NCBI RefSeq assembly: GCF_900094575.1
Contig: NZ_FMAE01000003.1
Span: 558,001 to 622,000, forward strand
Direction: 5' to 3'
Length of the DNA stretch: 64,000 nt
Origin: Bradyrhizobium yuanmingense
GTDB taxonomy: Bacteria > Pseudomonadota > Alphaproteobacteria > Rhizobiales > Xanthobacteraceae
Numbering within the stretch: position 1 is the first letter of the stretch; the number at the start of each line of letters is the position of its first letter. The notes beneath the pieces were generated by a model, which ran no database searches, was not told where the DNA came from, and was given only the letters and a program-made list of their open reading frames with translations. The position numbers were made by a program, and so were the translations under genes. Positions 51,667-60,253 of the stretch are shown in pieces.

Positions 51667-53346
51667 ATGCGCATCACCGCAGGATATTTGGCAACCACGG
51701 GCGTGGTCCTGGTGACCACGGCGCTCGCATCGCCGTTATGGGCGGCCAATGTGGACGCCAATTCGACGATCGACACGGTCACCGTCTATCCCGACGGTGC
51801 CACCGTCACCCGCGTCATTTCGCTAGATCTCGCCTCCGGCGATTCGACATTGGTGGCCAAGGATTTTCCGCTCTCGCTCGATCCATCTTCCCTCCGCGTC
51901 GAAGGCGAGGCGGGCGCCAAGCTCACCATCGGCACGATCGATGCACGCCCACCGAAGGCCGCGCCGCCGGTCAACCTGCCCGAACTCGACAAGCGCATCG
52001 AAGCGCTGAGGGATCAACGGGCCGACCTGCAGGGTGCGATCGACTCGGCCAATGCCCGGCGCAAGTTCGCGCAGCATTTTGCCGAGGCGTCGCCGGCCGG
52101 CCTCGGCGAGAAGGGCGAGGCGCGCCCGATTGCTGAATGGCGCGCGGCCTTTGCCGCGGTCGCCGAGGAGATCGCGACCGCCGACAGCGCAATTCGCGAT
52201 GCCACGCGAAAACAGCGCGAGCTCGACCGCCAGATCGCGCAACTGGAAGCCGAGCGCTCGGCCAAGCCGCCGAGCAAGCTGGAAGTGCGGATCGACGTCG
52301 CCTCGGCCGCCGCGACCAAGGCGACACTGCGCGTGACCTATGCCGTGCGCAACGCGCGCTGGGTGCCGCTCTACGATGCCCGGCTCGACACCGGCGCCAA
52401 GGATCGCAAGCCGCAGCTCGAACTGGTGCGTCGCGCCGAGGTGACGCAGTCCACCGGTGAGGACTGGTCGAACGTGACGCTCGGCGTCTCCACCGTTCGC
52501 ATCAGCCGCGGCGGCAGTGCCCCGGAGCTGCATTCGCTGATCGCGCAATATCCACAAGTGCCGAAGCCCATGGCCCTTGGCACGGCCTCGGATCTAGCGC
52601 GGCCTGCGCCAACTGTTCGCCAGCGCTCGTACGAGCCCATGTCCAAGGCTGCCGAAGCGACCGAGTTGCGCGAGCGCGCCGACGAGCAACAGGCCGTCGC
52701 CGAGATCGGCGACTTCCAGGCCACCTTCAGGATTCCCGGCCGCGTCAGCCTCGGCGCCGCCGACGGTGCCAAGAGCCTACGTATCGCTTCGGTGAATGTG
52801 CCCGCCGATCTCGCGGTGCGCGCCGCGCCGGTGCTGGATCCGACCGCATTCCTGGAAGCCAGCTTCAAGCAGACCGACGACACGACCCTGCTGCCGGGCA
52901 AGGTCGCGATCTATCGCGACGGCACCTTCGTCGGCCGCGGCAAGATCACGGCGTCCGCCAAGGAGGACATCGTGCGGCTCGGGTTCGGCGCCGACGACAA
53001 GGTCAAGATCGAACGCGCCGTGCTCAAGCGCAATGAAGGCTCGGCAGGCCTCCTGGTCACGACGTCGAAGACCGACGAGCGTTCGTTCAAGACCACGATC
53101 CGCAACGGGCATGATTTCCCGATTCGCGTCGCGATCGAGGATCAGCTGCCGGTCAGCGAGAACGAGGACATCGTCGTCGAGATGCTGCCCTCGAGCACCC
53201 AGCCGACCGCCAACAACATCCGCGACAAGCGCGGCGTGCTGGAATGGTCGTTCGACGCCAAGCCCGGCGAGGCCCGCGACATCAACTTCGCCTGGCGCAT
53301 CCGCTGGCCGAAGGACAAGAGCATGGTGATCGTCCCGGCGGGCTGA
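51667..53346 (+). CDS. MuiA/DUF4139 family protein
   Basis: This 559-residue exported protein has a signal peptide (TTGVVLVTTALASPLWAA), an N-terminal DUF4140 segment (STIDTVTVYPDGATVTRVISLDL), a coiled-coil (about 100-195) and a DUF4139 beta-rich domain to the C-terminus (DLASAAATKATLRVTYAVRNARWVPLYDARLDTG). The family is called 'mucoidy inhibitor A' but its biochemical role is unknown. The start at ATG 51667 follows a GGAGG site. It is a single gene between the FixJ-like regulator and the heme locus. Confidence 0.9.
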   Translation: MRITAGYLATTGVVLVTTALASPLWAANVDANSTIDTVTVYPDGATVTRVISLDLASGDSTLVAKDFPLSLDPSSLRVEGEAGAKLTIGTIDARPPKAAPPVNLPELDKRIEALRDQRADLQGAIDSANARRKFAQHFAEASPAGLGEKGEARPIAEWRAAFAAVAEEIATADSAIRDATRKQRELDRQIAQLEAERSAKPPSKLEVRIDVASAAATKATLRVTYAVRNARWVPLYDARLDTGAKDRKPQLELVRRAEVTQSTGEDWSNVTLGVSTVRISRGGSAPELHSLIAQYPQVPKPMALGTASDLARPAPTVRQRSYEPMSKAAEATELRERADEQQAVAEIGDFQATFRIPGRVSLGAADGAKSLRIASVNVPADLAVRAAPVLDPTAFLEASFKQTDDTTLLPGKVAIYRDGTFVGRGKITASAKEDIVRLGFGADDKVKIERAVLKRNEGSAGLLVTTSKTDERSFKTTIRNGHDFPIRVAIEDQLPVSENEDIVVEMLPSSTQPTANNIRDKRGVLEWSFDAKPGEARDINFAWRIRWPKDKSMVIVPAG

Positions 53347-53367
53347 TTTCCTGCACGGGTGGCGCAG

Positions 53368-53515
53368 CTTCACCTCGCCCCGCTTGCGGGGAGAGGTCGG
53401 GTTGCATCGAAGATGCAATCCGGGTGAGGGGGTACAGGTCTCTCGACCATCTCGCGTGTGGAGAGAGGCCCCTCACCCCAACCCTCTCCCCGTAAGAACG
53501 GGGCGAGGGAGCGCA
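53368..53515. repeat. dispersed palindromic repeat before hmuV
   Basis: Three hairpins in a row: 53373-53396 (11-bp stem, one mismatch), 53400-53420 (9-bp stem with a wobble, GATGCAATC right arm) and 53483-53508 (10-bp stem, one mismatch). The CCTCTCCCCG-type arms recur at 63804-63840. The element lies between the convergent muiA-like gene and hmuV, and probably terminates both. Confidence 0.7.
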
Positions 53516-53518
53516 CCT

Positions 53519-54331
53519 TCACCGTGGCGGCAGTTCAGCTTGCCCCGCAGCCCGCATCGACTGCGGCAGCACATAAGGCACGCCGTCAACCTGATGCACG
53601 TCCGCGTCGATCTCGAAAATATCCCGGATCCTCTCCCGCGTGACGACCTCGGCGCGCGGACCGTCCGCGGCGAGCCTGCCGCCGGCCAGCACGACCAGCC
53701 GGTCGGCAAAGCGGATCGCGAGGTTGAGATCGTGCAGGATCGCGATCACGGCGGTGCCGGCAGCCGCGCGGCGGCGGGCCGCCTCGACGAGGTCGATCTG
53801 GTGACGCAGATCGAGGCTCGATGTCGGCTCGTCCAGCAGCAAGAGCCCGGGGCCGTGCTTGGCCTCGCCGCAGGCGAGCTGCACCAGCACGCGGGCGAAA
53901 TGAGCGCGCTGCTGCTCGCCGCCCGACAGCGTCGGCAATTGCCGCTCGCGGAAATGCGACAGTCCGACCTCGTCCAGCGCGGCGTCGACGAGCGGGCCGG
54001 CCTCGCGCAAGCTGCGCTCGCCCGCGCCCATCAGCACGATCTCCTCGACGGTGAAGGGGAAGGTGACGTTGATGTGCTGAGACAGCATTGCACGGCGCGC
54101 GGCGAGCTCGCGCGGCGCGAAGCTGCCGATGTCGCGCTGCTTGAGCCGCACCTCGCCGGCGCTCGGGCGGAGATCGCCGGAGAGCAGCCGCAGCAGCGTC
54201 GACTTGCCGGCGCCGTTCGGGCCGATGATGGCGATCATCTCGCCGGCCGCAACCGTCAGGCCGACGCCGTCAAGCAATGTCGCGCGGCCGGCGCGCTTGC
54301 CCAAGTGTCGTGCTTCGAGCACCGCGGTCAT
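53519..54331 (-). CDS. hmuV: hemin ABC transporter ATP-binding protein
   Basis: This 270-residue ATPase has Walker A GPNGAGKSTLLRLLSGDL, signature LSGGEQQRAHFARVL and Walker B LLLLDEPTSSLD, with the HmuV-type QHINVTFPFTVEEIVLMG stretch. It powers heme import with HmuU and HmuT. It starts at ATG 54331 in a 4-bp overlap with hmuU, and ends the hmuPTUV gene row. A hairpin-rich repeat follows. Confidence 0.95.
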   Translation of the reverse strand: MTAVLEARHLGKRAGRATLLDGVGLTVAAGEMIAIIGPNGAGKSTLLRLLSGDLRPSAGEVRLKQRDIGSFAPRELAARRAMLSQHINVTFPFTVEEIVLMGAGERSLREAGPLVDAALDEVGLSHFRERQLPTLSGGEQQRAHFARVLVQLACGEAKHGPGLLLLDEPTSSLDLRHQIDLVEAARRRAAAGTAVIAILHDLNLAIRFADRLVVLAGGRLAADGPRAEVVTRERIRDIFEIDADVHQVDGVPYVLPQSMRAAGQAELPPR

Positions 54332-55413
54332 AGCGCGGCGAGCCCGCGCTGCCGCAGCAGGATGAAGAGAAAGACGGGTGCGCCGACGGCCGCCGTCAGG
54401 ATGCCGATCGGCATCTCCGCGGGCGCCACGATGGTCCGCGCCAGCGTGTCGGCCCCGACCATCAGGATCGCGCCTGATAGCACCGAGGCCGGCAGCAGCA
54501 GGCGATGCGCCGGGCCGATCACGAGACGGAGCAGATGCGGCACGACGATGCCGACGAAGCCGATCACGCCGCTGATCGACACCGCGACGCCGGTCATGGC
54601 CGAGACCATCACGATCGAGATCCGCTTCAGGCGCTCGACGTCGACGCCGCCGTGAAAGGCGTCGGCCTCGCCGAGCACCAGCAGGTCGAGGCCGCGCGCG
54701 ATGAAGGCGCAGCCTGCGAGTCCGGCAATGAGCACCGGCGCGAGCACGGCGGCCTTGGTCCAGGTCGCGCCGCTCATCGAGCCCAGCATCCAGAACGTGA
54801 TGTCGCGCAGCTGGCGGTCGTCGGCGATGAATACCAGCAGGCCGATGCCCGCATTGGCGATCGCGGTGATGGCGACGCCGGCGAGCAGGAAGATCGCGAT
54901 CGAGGTGCGTCCCGAGCGGCTGGAGATGCCGTAGAGGATTGTGGTGGTCGCCAGCGAACCCGCGAAGGCTGCGAGCGGCAACAGCTCGGTCTGGAGAACG
55001 CGCAGCGCCTCGCCGAAGCGGGAATCGGTGAAGACGATCGCGCTCGCGGCTGCGAGCGCGCCGCCGCTGGAGACGCCGACCAGGGCGGGATCGGCGAGCG
55101 GGTTGCGAAACAGCCCCTGCATGATCGCGCCGGCCGCGGCAAGCAGGCCGCCGATCATCGCCGCCGCCGCGATCCGGGGAATGCGGATCGACCACAGCAC
55201 GAGCTGGTCGCGGGCCGTCATGGCCGTGTTTTCGCCGGCCAAGCCCAGCGCGGCTGGCAGCCGGGAGAGCGGGATGCCGGCGGCGCCGACCGTCAGAGCG
55301 GCGATCGCGGTGACCAGGAGCACCACGAGCAGAAGGGGAATCGCGAACGATGCTGCTCGCCGTCCCGCGCTGTGTCGCGGGCTCCGTGTTTCGATCCCGG
55401 CGGCCACGCTCAT
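54328..55413 (-). CDS. hmuU: hemin ABC transporter permease
   Basis: This 361-residue FecCD-type permease has about ten helices and the motifs LPRIAAAAMIGGLLAAAGAIMQGLFRNPLADPALVGVSSGGALAAA and a DAFHGG segment near the ATPase contact. It carries heme across the inner membrane. The ATG at 55413 overlaps the hmuT stop by 4 bp (ATGA); the frame also has a start at 55422. Confidence 0.94.
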   Translation of the reverse strand: MSVAAGIETRSPRHSAGRRAASFAIPLLLVVLLVTAIAALTVGAAGIPLSRLPAALGLAGENTAMTARDQLVLWSIRIPRIAAAAMIGGLLAAAGAIMQGLFRNPLADPALVGVSSGGALAAASAIVFTDSRFGEALRVLQTELLPLAAFAGSLATTTILYGISSRSGRTSIAIFLLAGVAITAIANAGIGLLVFIADDRQLRDITFWMLGSMSGATWTKAAVLAPVLIAGLAGCAFIARGLDLLVLGEADAFHGGVDVERLKRISIVMVSAMTGVAVSISGVIGFVGIVVPHLLRLVIGPAHRLLLPASVLSGAILMVGADTLARTIVAPAEMPIGILTAAVGAPVFLFILLRQRGLAAL

Positions 55414-56360
55414 TGCCGGCAATTCGCCGTCGACAGCGCCGACGCGAACGCGCCGCCCTCGGCCAAGGCCGGATAGAGCTTGACTGAGAGATCGCGCGCC
55501 GCTGCCGCGGTGCGCGGCCCGAAGCCGAGCAGATAAAGCCCATCCATGGTGATGAAGCTCTTGTTGGCCGCGACCGGCGTCAGCGCAAAGCCGGGGTGCG
55601 TGTAGATTGCATCGGCCTGCAGCGAATCCTTGCCGCGCTCGATCGACAGCACGACATCGGGCTTTGCGGCCACGATCGCCTCGTCGCTGATGACCTTGTA
55701 ACCATCGTAATCCTCGACCGCGTTGGCCGCGCCCGCGAGCTGGATGATCTCATCCGCCGCGGTCTTGTGGCCCGCCACCATCGCCCGCCCGTTCTGGAGC
55801 GACATCACGAACATCACCCGCACCGGCTTCGTCACCTTGGCGCGCAGGGCACGGAGCTGTGCAAGATCGGCGCCGACCGCGGCGCTGAGACATTCGGCAC
55901 GCGCATCGACGCCCATGGCGTGGCCGACCAGCTTGATCTTCTCGATCAGGCCTTCCTCGGAAAAGGTCTCGGGCACCAGCACCAGCGGCACCTTCGCCGT
56001 CTCCAGGATGTCCATGGTCTCGCGTGGGCCCGAGCCCTGGATCGCCAGGATCAGCGTCGGGTTGAGACCGAGCACGCCTTCGGCCGAGATCTGGCGCACA
56101 TAGCCGACATTCGGCTTGTCTTGCAGTGCCGCCGCCGGATAGAGGCTCGTTGTGTCGACGCCGACCAGCCGGCTTTCCAATCCCAGCGCATAGAGGATCT
56201 CGGTGATGGCGCCGCCGATCGACACCGTGCGGGCAAAATCGGTAACAGTGACGTCGCGATTGCGCGCGTCATGCACGGTGATGCCCGCGGCGTGCGCAGC
56301 AGACGCGAACGCGAGTCCGCCGGAGAGCAGGAGACGGGCGAGGGTGCGGCAACATGTCAT
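55410..56360 (-). CDS. hmuT: hemin ABC transporter periplasmic binding protein
   Basis: This 316-residue protein has a signal peptide (TLARLLLSGGLAFASAAHAA) and a class III binding-protein fold (VTDFARTVSIGGAITEILYALGLESRLVGVDTTSLYP, FVMSLQNGRAMVAGHKTAADEIIQLAGAANA). A tyrosine in the DTTSLYP region is the usual heme ligand. It hands heme to HmuUV. It starts 5 bp after hmuP, so the four genes form one operon. Confidence 0.95.
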   Translation of the reverse strand: MTCCRTLARLLLSGGLAFASAAHAAGITVHDARNRDVTVTDFARTVSIGGAITEILYALGLESRLVGVDTTSLYPAAALQDKPNVGYVRQISAEGVLGLNPTLILAIQGSGPRETMDILETAKVPLVLVPETFSEEGLIEKIKLVGHAMGVDARAECLSAAVGADLAQLRALRAKVTKPVRVMFVMSLQNGRAMVAGHKTAADEIIQLAGAANAVEDYDGYKVISDEAIVAAKPDVVLSIERGKDSLQADAIYTHPGFALTPVAANKSFITMDGLYLLGFGPRTAAAARDLSVKLYPALAEGGAFASALSTANCRQ

Positions 56361-56365
56361 TGCAG

Positions 56366-56572
56366 TTACTTCGTCAGGATCAGCTTGTTCTGCGAGGTCA
56401 GGCGGAGACGATAGCTGTCCTCGCCATGCGCAATGATGATCTCGCGCTCGGCGGCAAACAGCTCGCGGCTATCGATGCGGCTGCCGCGCATGGTGAGAGT
56501 TCGCGTTGCTGCAGAAGGGCTTTGTGCCGGTCCTGCCGCGCTGCCGCTGCTGTCTCCTGATGTGGCTGACAT
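56366..56572 (-). CDS. hmuP: hemin uptake protein HmuP
   Basis: This 68-residue protein has the HmuP/HemP domain at its C-terminus: RGSRIDSRELFAAEREIIIAHGEDSYRLRLTSQNKLILTK. In Bradyrhizobium HmuP works with Irr to activate hmuR under low iron. The start at ATG 56572 (MSATSGDSSG) is chosen because the upstream reading frame has no family match. It is the first gene of the hmuPTUV operon and is divergent from hmuR across 262 bp holding an ICE-like site. Confidence 0.9.
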   Translation of the reverse strand: MSATSGDSSGSAAGPAQSPSAATRTLTMRGSRIDSRELFAAEREIIIAHGEDSYRLRLTSQNKLILTK

Positions 56573-56650
56573 TGTCGGTGTGATGCGCTTTCGAAAGCTG
56601 AAGTACCGCCCGTTTGTACAGGTGGCGCCAAGCGCATTCCAACCATCGCA

Positions 56651-56669
56651 GTTTACAATCGATATAAAC
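56651..56669. promoter_or_regulatory. candidate iron-control element between hmuP and hmuR
   Basis: GTTTACAATCGATATAAAC aligns with the ICE pattern GTTTAGAAC-N-GTTCTAAAC with four differences and preserves its dyad (part of a perfect CAGTTTA/TAAACTG pair, 56649-56671). It lies 79 bp before hmuP and 166 bp before hmuR. The consensus is quoted from memory, so Irr or HmuP binding needs a test. Confidence 0.5.
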
Positions 56670-56834
56670 TGTAACCCGATGTCATTGACCGTCAGAGTGT
56701 TGCCACGTAACGATTTCTCACAGCGGGGAACTCGCCCGCCTCTTGAGACAATCAGCCAGCCAGTCGCTCGCGTTGCGAGCGCGCGCCAGCCAGACGACAT
56801 CAAAAACTAAAGTGAAGTGCAGGCTGGGGCTGAT

Positions 56835-59228
56835 ATGGCTGACGGGGCTAGGTATTCGCGCGCCCTGATTTTGGGCGCGTCGGTGGTTTCAATTGCGGCA
56901 ATGACGGCGGAGGGCAGTCTCGCGCAGACCGCATCGCCGCAGAGTGAAAACGCGTCGTCGGACAGGCCGAAGCAGGCCAAGCGTAAGCCGGCGCCGCAAG
57001 TTGCGCAGCAGGCCGCGCCGGAGGTGATGAACGCCCGCGCCCAGGCCGGCGGCGCAGCGCCGGTGCAAACGCTCGATGCGATTACGGTCGCGGCAACGAA
57101 GACCGAGGAGCGTGCCGTGGATGCGCTGGCACCGGTCAGCGTCGTGACCTCGGCGCAGATCGAGGGACGTCAGGCCAGCACGGTTGGTGACCTCATCTAT
57201 AATGTGCCGGGCGTATGGGTTCAGAATCGCGGCGACGAGCCGTCGACCTCGATCAACATTCGCGGCCTGCAGGATTTCGGCCGCGTTGCTGTCGTCGTCG
57301 ATGGCGCGCGGCAGAACTATCAGCGCACAGGCCACTTCGCCAACGGCTCCTTCTTCCTCAATCCGGAGCTGATCAGCGGCATCGACATCGTGCGCGGCCC
57401 GACCGCGAACATCTACGGCTCCGGCGCGATCGGTGGCGTGGCCTCGTTCCGCACCAAGGACATCGAGGATGTCGTCCGCGTGGGCGAGCGCTGGGGCGTC
57501 GATGTCAAGACTATCCTTGGCAGCAATTATGGTCGCGCACTCGGCTCGGCCTTCGGCGGCGTGCACGTCAATCCGAATGTCGACGTGTTCGCAGGCGGCA
57601 CCTATTCGACGCAGGAGAGCTACAAGGACGGCACCGGCTTCGAGGTCGCCAATACCGGCAATCGGCTCAGCAGCAGCATCGCCAAGCTGACGGTGCGGCC
57701 GGCGGACGGCCACGAGGTCAAGCTCGGCGCCATCTTTCAGGAAGACATCTACAGTCTGGGCCAGCCGCCGCGACGCGCCGGCGATCCCAATTCGACCAAT
57801 GCGAACGGCACGAACAATCTGAACGGCACGTCCATCTACGCCTCCAACGTGAAGAATTACACCACGACGCTCGGCTGGAAATACTCGCAGCCGGATGATC
57901 AGTGGTTCGACTGGGATGCGAAGATCTACTGGAATCGCACCGAGAACGACCAGACTAAGACCAGGCACACCACCACGACGCCGTCAGTGTATTGCGGTGG
58001 CGTGCCGGGCAATGCCGTTTCGGGGTGCATCGGGAGCAACCGCGGATATCTGCTCGATACAATCGGCATCGACGTGCACAATACGACGCGGTTCGACACT
58101 GGAAGCTGGCGCCACGCGGTGACATACGGCCTGGACGCCTTTCAGGATAAAGTATCTACGCAGGATAGGACCGGTACCGCCGAAGTGACGACGCCCGGCG
58201 GCCAGCGCACGGTGTCTGGCGGCTTCGTGCAGTGGCGGGCGAACTACACTTCGATGCTCGAGGTGATCGGTGCGCTCCGTTACGACAATTATCAGCTTTC
58301 GTCGGCGTCCTCGTCGTCGGGCGGCGATCGCCTGTCGCCGAAGATCACCGTTGCTCTCGTTCCGACCGCGGTCGTGACCCCCTATGCCAGCTACGCGGAA
58401 GGCTATCGGGCGCCCTCGATCACGGAGACGCTGGTGAGCGGGCCACATGCCGGCGCGACGGTCAACGACTCGTTCTTCCGCTGTCCGTCGGGCACGCCGG
58501 GACCGGGCGCGGACTCGACCTTCTGCTTCGTGCCCAATCCAAACCTGCGCCCCGAGGTCGGCAAGAACAAGGAGATCGGTTTCAATATCAAGAAGAACGA
58601 TCTGTTCACGGCGGGCGACACGCTGCGCGGCAAGATCAACGTGTTCCGCAACGACATCAGCGACTTCATCGATCAGGTCGCTTACGGAAATCCGCTCGTG
58701 GTCCCGACCGGGCCGCCTCCGGCACCTTCGATCACGGTGCTCCCGTTCCTGCAGTATCAGAACGTGGCGTCCGCGCTCATACAAGGCGTCGAGGCCGAGG
58801 CGATGTATGACGCGAACCTGTGGTTCTTCGGCCTCTCCGGGACCTATCAGAGCGGAAAGAATCTGCAGACCGGCTTCGGCCTCTACAGCATTCCGCCGCA
58901 GAAGATCACGACGACGGCCGGCGTGCGTCTGCTCGACCGCACCCTCATCCTTTCGATGATGTGGACGTCGGCAATCGCCAACTACGACATCCCCAGGACC
59001 TACACGCCCGCGACGTCGTACGATCTCGTCAATCTTTACGCGCAGTATCACCCGACGCCCGATCTCACGCTCAACTTCTCCGTCGAGAACCTCTTCAATC
59101 GCTACTATCGTCCGTACGCCATTCCGGTCGGTAGCACGGGCGACACGCAAAACGACGTGAAGTGGGCGAGCGCCGGTGCTGGGCTCGTGATCAAGGGAGG
59201 TCTCAAATACCACTTTGGCGGCACCTGA
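56835..59228 (+). CDS. hmuR: TonB-dependent heme receptor
   Basis: This 797-residue outer-membrane receptor has a signal peptide (ALILGASVVSIAAMTAEGSLAQ), a TonB-box-like DAITVAATKTEER segment near residue 84, a plug (about 90-205, NVPGVWVQNRGDEPSTSINIRGL and GPTANIYGSGAIGGVASFRTKD) and a 22-strand barrel ending in an aromatic residue-rich strand (GLVIKGGLKYHFGGT). It takes heme across the outer membrane with energy from ExbBD-TonB encoded nearby. Start at ATG 56835; GTG 56817 is an alternative. A strong hairpin follows the gene. Confidence 0.95.
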   Translation: MADGARYSRALILGASVVSIAAMTAEGSLAQTASPQSENASSDRPKQAKRKPAPQVAQQAAPEVMNARAQAGGAAPVQTLDAITVAATKTEERAVDALAPVSVVTSAQIEGRQASTVGDLIYNVPGVWVQNRGDEPSTSINIRGLQDFGRVAVVVDGARQNYQRTGHFANGSFFLNPELISGIDIVRGPTANIYGSGAIGGVASFRTKDIEDVVRVGERWGVDVKTILGSNYGRALGSAFGGVHVNPNVDVFAGGTYSTQESYKDGTGFEVANTGNRLSSSIAKLTVRPADGHEVKLGAIFQEDIYSLGQPPRRAGDPNSTNANGTNNLNGTSIYASNVKNYTTTLGWKYSQPDDQWFDWDAKIYWNRTENDQTKTRHTTTTPSVYCGGVPGNAVSGCIGSNRGYLLDTIGIDVHNTTRFDTGSWRHAVTYGLDAFQDKVSTQDRTGTAEVTTPGGQRTVSGGFVQWRANYTSMLEVIGALRYDNYQLSSASSSSGGDRLSPKITVALVPTAVVTPYASYAEGYRAPSITETLVSGPHAGATVNDSFFRCPSGTPGPGADSTFCFVPNPNLRPEVGKNKEIGFNIKKNDLFTAGDTLRGKINVFRNDISDFIDQVAYGNPLVVPTGPPPAPSITVLPFLQYQNVASALIQGVEAEAMYDANLWFFGLSGTYQSGKNLQTGFGLYSIPPQKITTTAGVRLLDRTLILSMMWTSAIANYDIPRTYTPATSYDLVNLYAQYHPTPDLTLNFSVENLFNRYYRPYAIPVGSTGDTQNDVKWASAGAGLVIKGGLKYHFGGT

Positions 59229-59260
59229 GGAAGACACCGCAGGTTATGCCTTGCTGATCT

Positions 59261-59294
59261 CGAAAGCCACGCTGATGCGTCAGCGTGGCTTTCG
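59261..59294 (+). terminator. intrinsic terminator of hmuR
   Basis: A perfect 15-bp stem (CGAAAGCCACGCTGA/TCAGCGTGGCTTTCG) with a TGCG loop lies 32 bp past the hmuR stop. The TTT inside the arm is the only T-run. It separates hmuR from hmuQ and suggests that hmuQ has its own promoter or is read through. Confidence 0.7.
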
Positions 59295-59354
59295 ACCCGT
59301 TCTGAAATATCCGGTCGGCAACTGCCGATCTACAAGTCACAGGAGAAAAGTCGA

Positions 59355-59690
59355 ATGTTCATCGCCATGAATCGCTTCCAGGTGAAACCCGGCTCGGAAG
59401 CCGCGTTCGAAACCGTCTGGCGGACCCGTGAGTCCTATCTCGGCAGCATGGCGGGGTTCGTCGAATTCCATCTGCTCAAGGGGCCGGTCGCCGAGGACCA
59501 CACGCTGTATTCCTCGCATACCGTGTGGGTCGACAAGGCGGCTTTCGAGGCCTGGACGCGCTCGGAGGAATTCCGCCGCGCTCATGCGCGCGCCGACAAC
59601 AAGACCGGCGAGAGCCTCTATCTCGGTCACCCCAAGTTCGAAGGTTTCGAGGTCATCATGACCGAGCGCAAGGCGAGCGCGGCCGCTTGA
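59355..59690 (+). CDS. hmuQ: heme-degrading monooxygenase HmuQ (IsdG-like)
   Basis: This 111-residue protein has the dimeric alpha-beta ABM fold of IsdG-like heme monooxygenases, with MFIAMNRFQVKPGSEAAFETVW and the axial histidine candidate in EEFRRAHARADN. HmuQ of Bradyrhizobium cleaves heme to release iron in the cytoplasm. It begins after a GGAG site. The next gene, the hutX-like one, follows 24 bp later. Confidence 0.9.
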   Translation: MFIAMNRFQVKPGSEAAFETVWRTRESYLGSMAGFVEFHLLKGPVAEDHTLYSSHTVWVDKAAFEAWTRSEEFRRAHARADNKTGESLYLGHPKFEGFEVIMTERKASAAA

Positions 59691-59714
59691 GGCGCCGGGG
59701 TTGAGGAGCCAGAT

Positions 59715-60230
59715 ATGCTGAGCACCGATCTCGCCGACCTCAAGGCGCATATGGCGGACAATCCGGGTGCCGTGATCGAGGACGTCGCGCGCGAGCGCAG
59801 CGTCACGCCGCGCGCGGTGATCGAGGCATTGCCGCCGTCAATGGTGCGCATCGGGAGCGGCGAACATTTTGCCGCCGCCATGCAGGACATCGCGGAATGG
59901 GGCGAGGTCACGCTGATCGTCCACACCGATGATGCGATCTTCGAGTTCACCGGGACCATTCCCGCGGGCGAGATCGGCCGCGGCTATTTCAACCTGATGC
60001 AGCCAAAGGGCCTGCACGGCCATCTCCGCCACGAGCGCTGCGCGGGAATTGCCTTCGTCGAGCGGCCCTTCATGGGCAAGTCCTCGGCCTTCGTCGCCTT
60101 CGTGAACGCCGACGGCGGCATCATGTTCAAGGTCTTCGTCGGCCGCGACGAGACGAGGGCGCTGCGGGCGGATCAGCTGGCGCGGTTCCGGCGGCTCGCG
60201 GACCGGATCGCGGCGAAGCTTTCGGCGTGA
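59715..60230 (+). CDS. hutX: HutX/HuvX-family cytosolic heme carrier
   Basis: This 171-residue protein has the ChuX/HutX fold with PKGLHGHLRHERCAGIAFVERPFMGKSSAFVAFVNADG, characteristic of the group that binds heme in the cytoplasm and passes it on to degrading enzymes. The GAGGAG site before ATG 59715 supports the start. Its end overlaps a GTG of the exbB frame. Confidence 0.9.
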   Translation: MLSTDLADLKAHMADNPGAVIEDVARERSVTPRAVIEALPPSMVRIGSGEHFAAAMQDIAEWGEVTLIVHTDDAIFEFTGTIPAGEIGRGYFNLMQPKGLHGHLRHERCAGIAFVERPFMGKSSAFVAFVNADGGIMFKVFVGRDETRALRADQLARFRRLADRIAAKLSA

Positions 60231-60253
60231 CTTCCATTTGTCGGGAGATCAGG

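Noticed and set aside
53519..55543. 674-codon frame continuous with hmuV but covering hmuU
   Set aside because: Only the hmuV part has motifs; the N-terminal part is the hmuU gene read in another frame.
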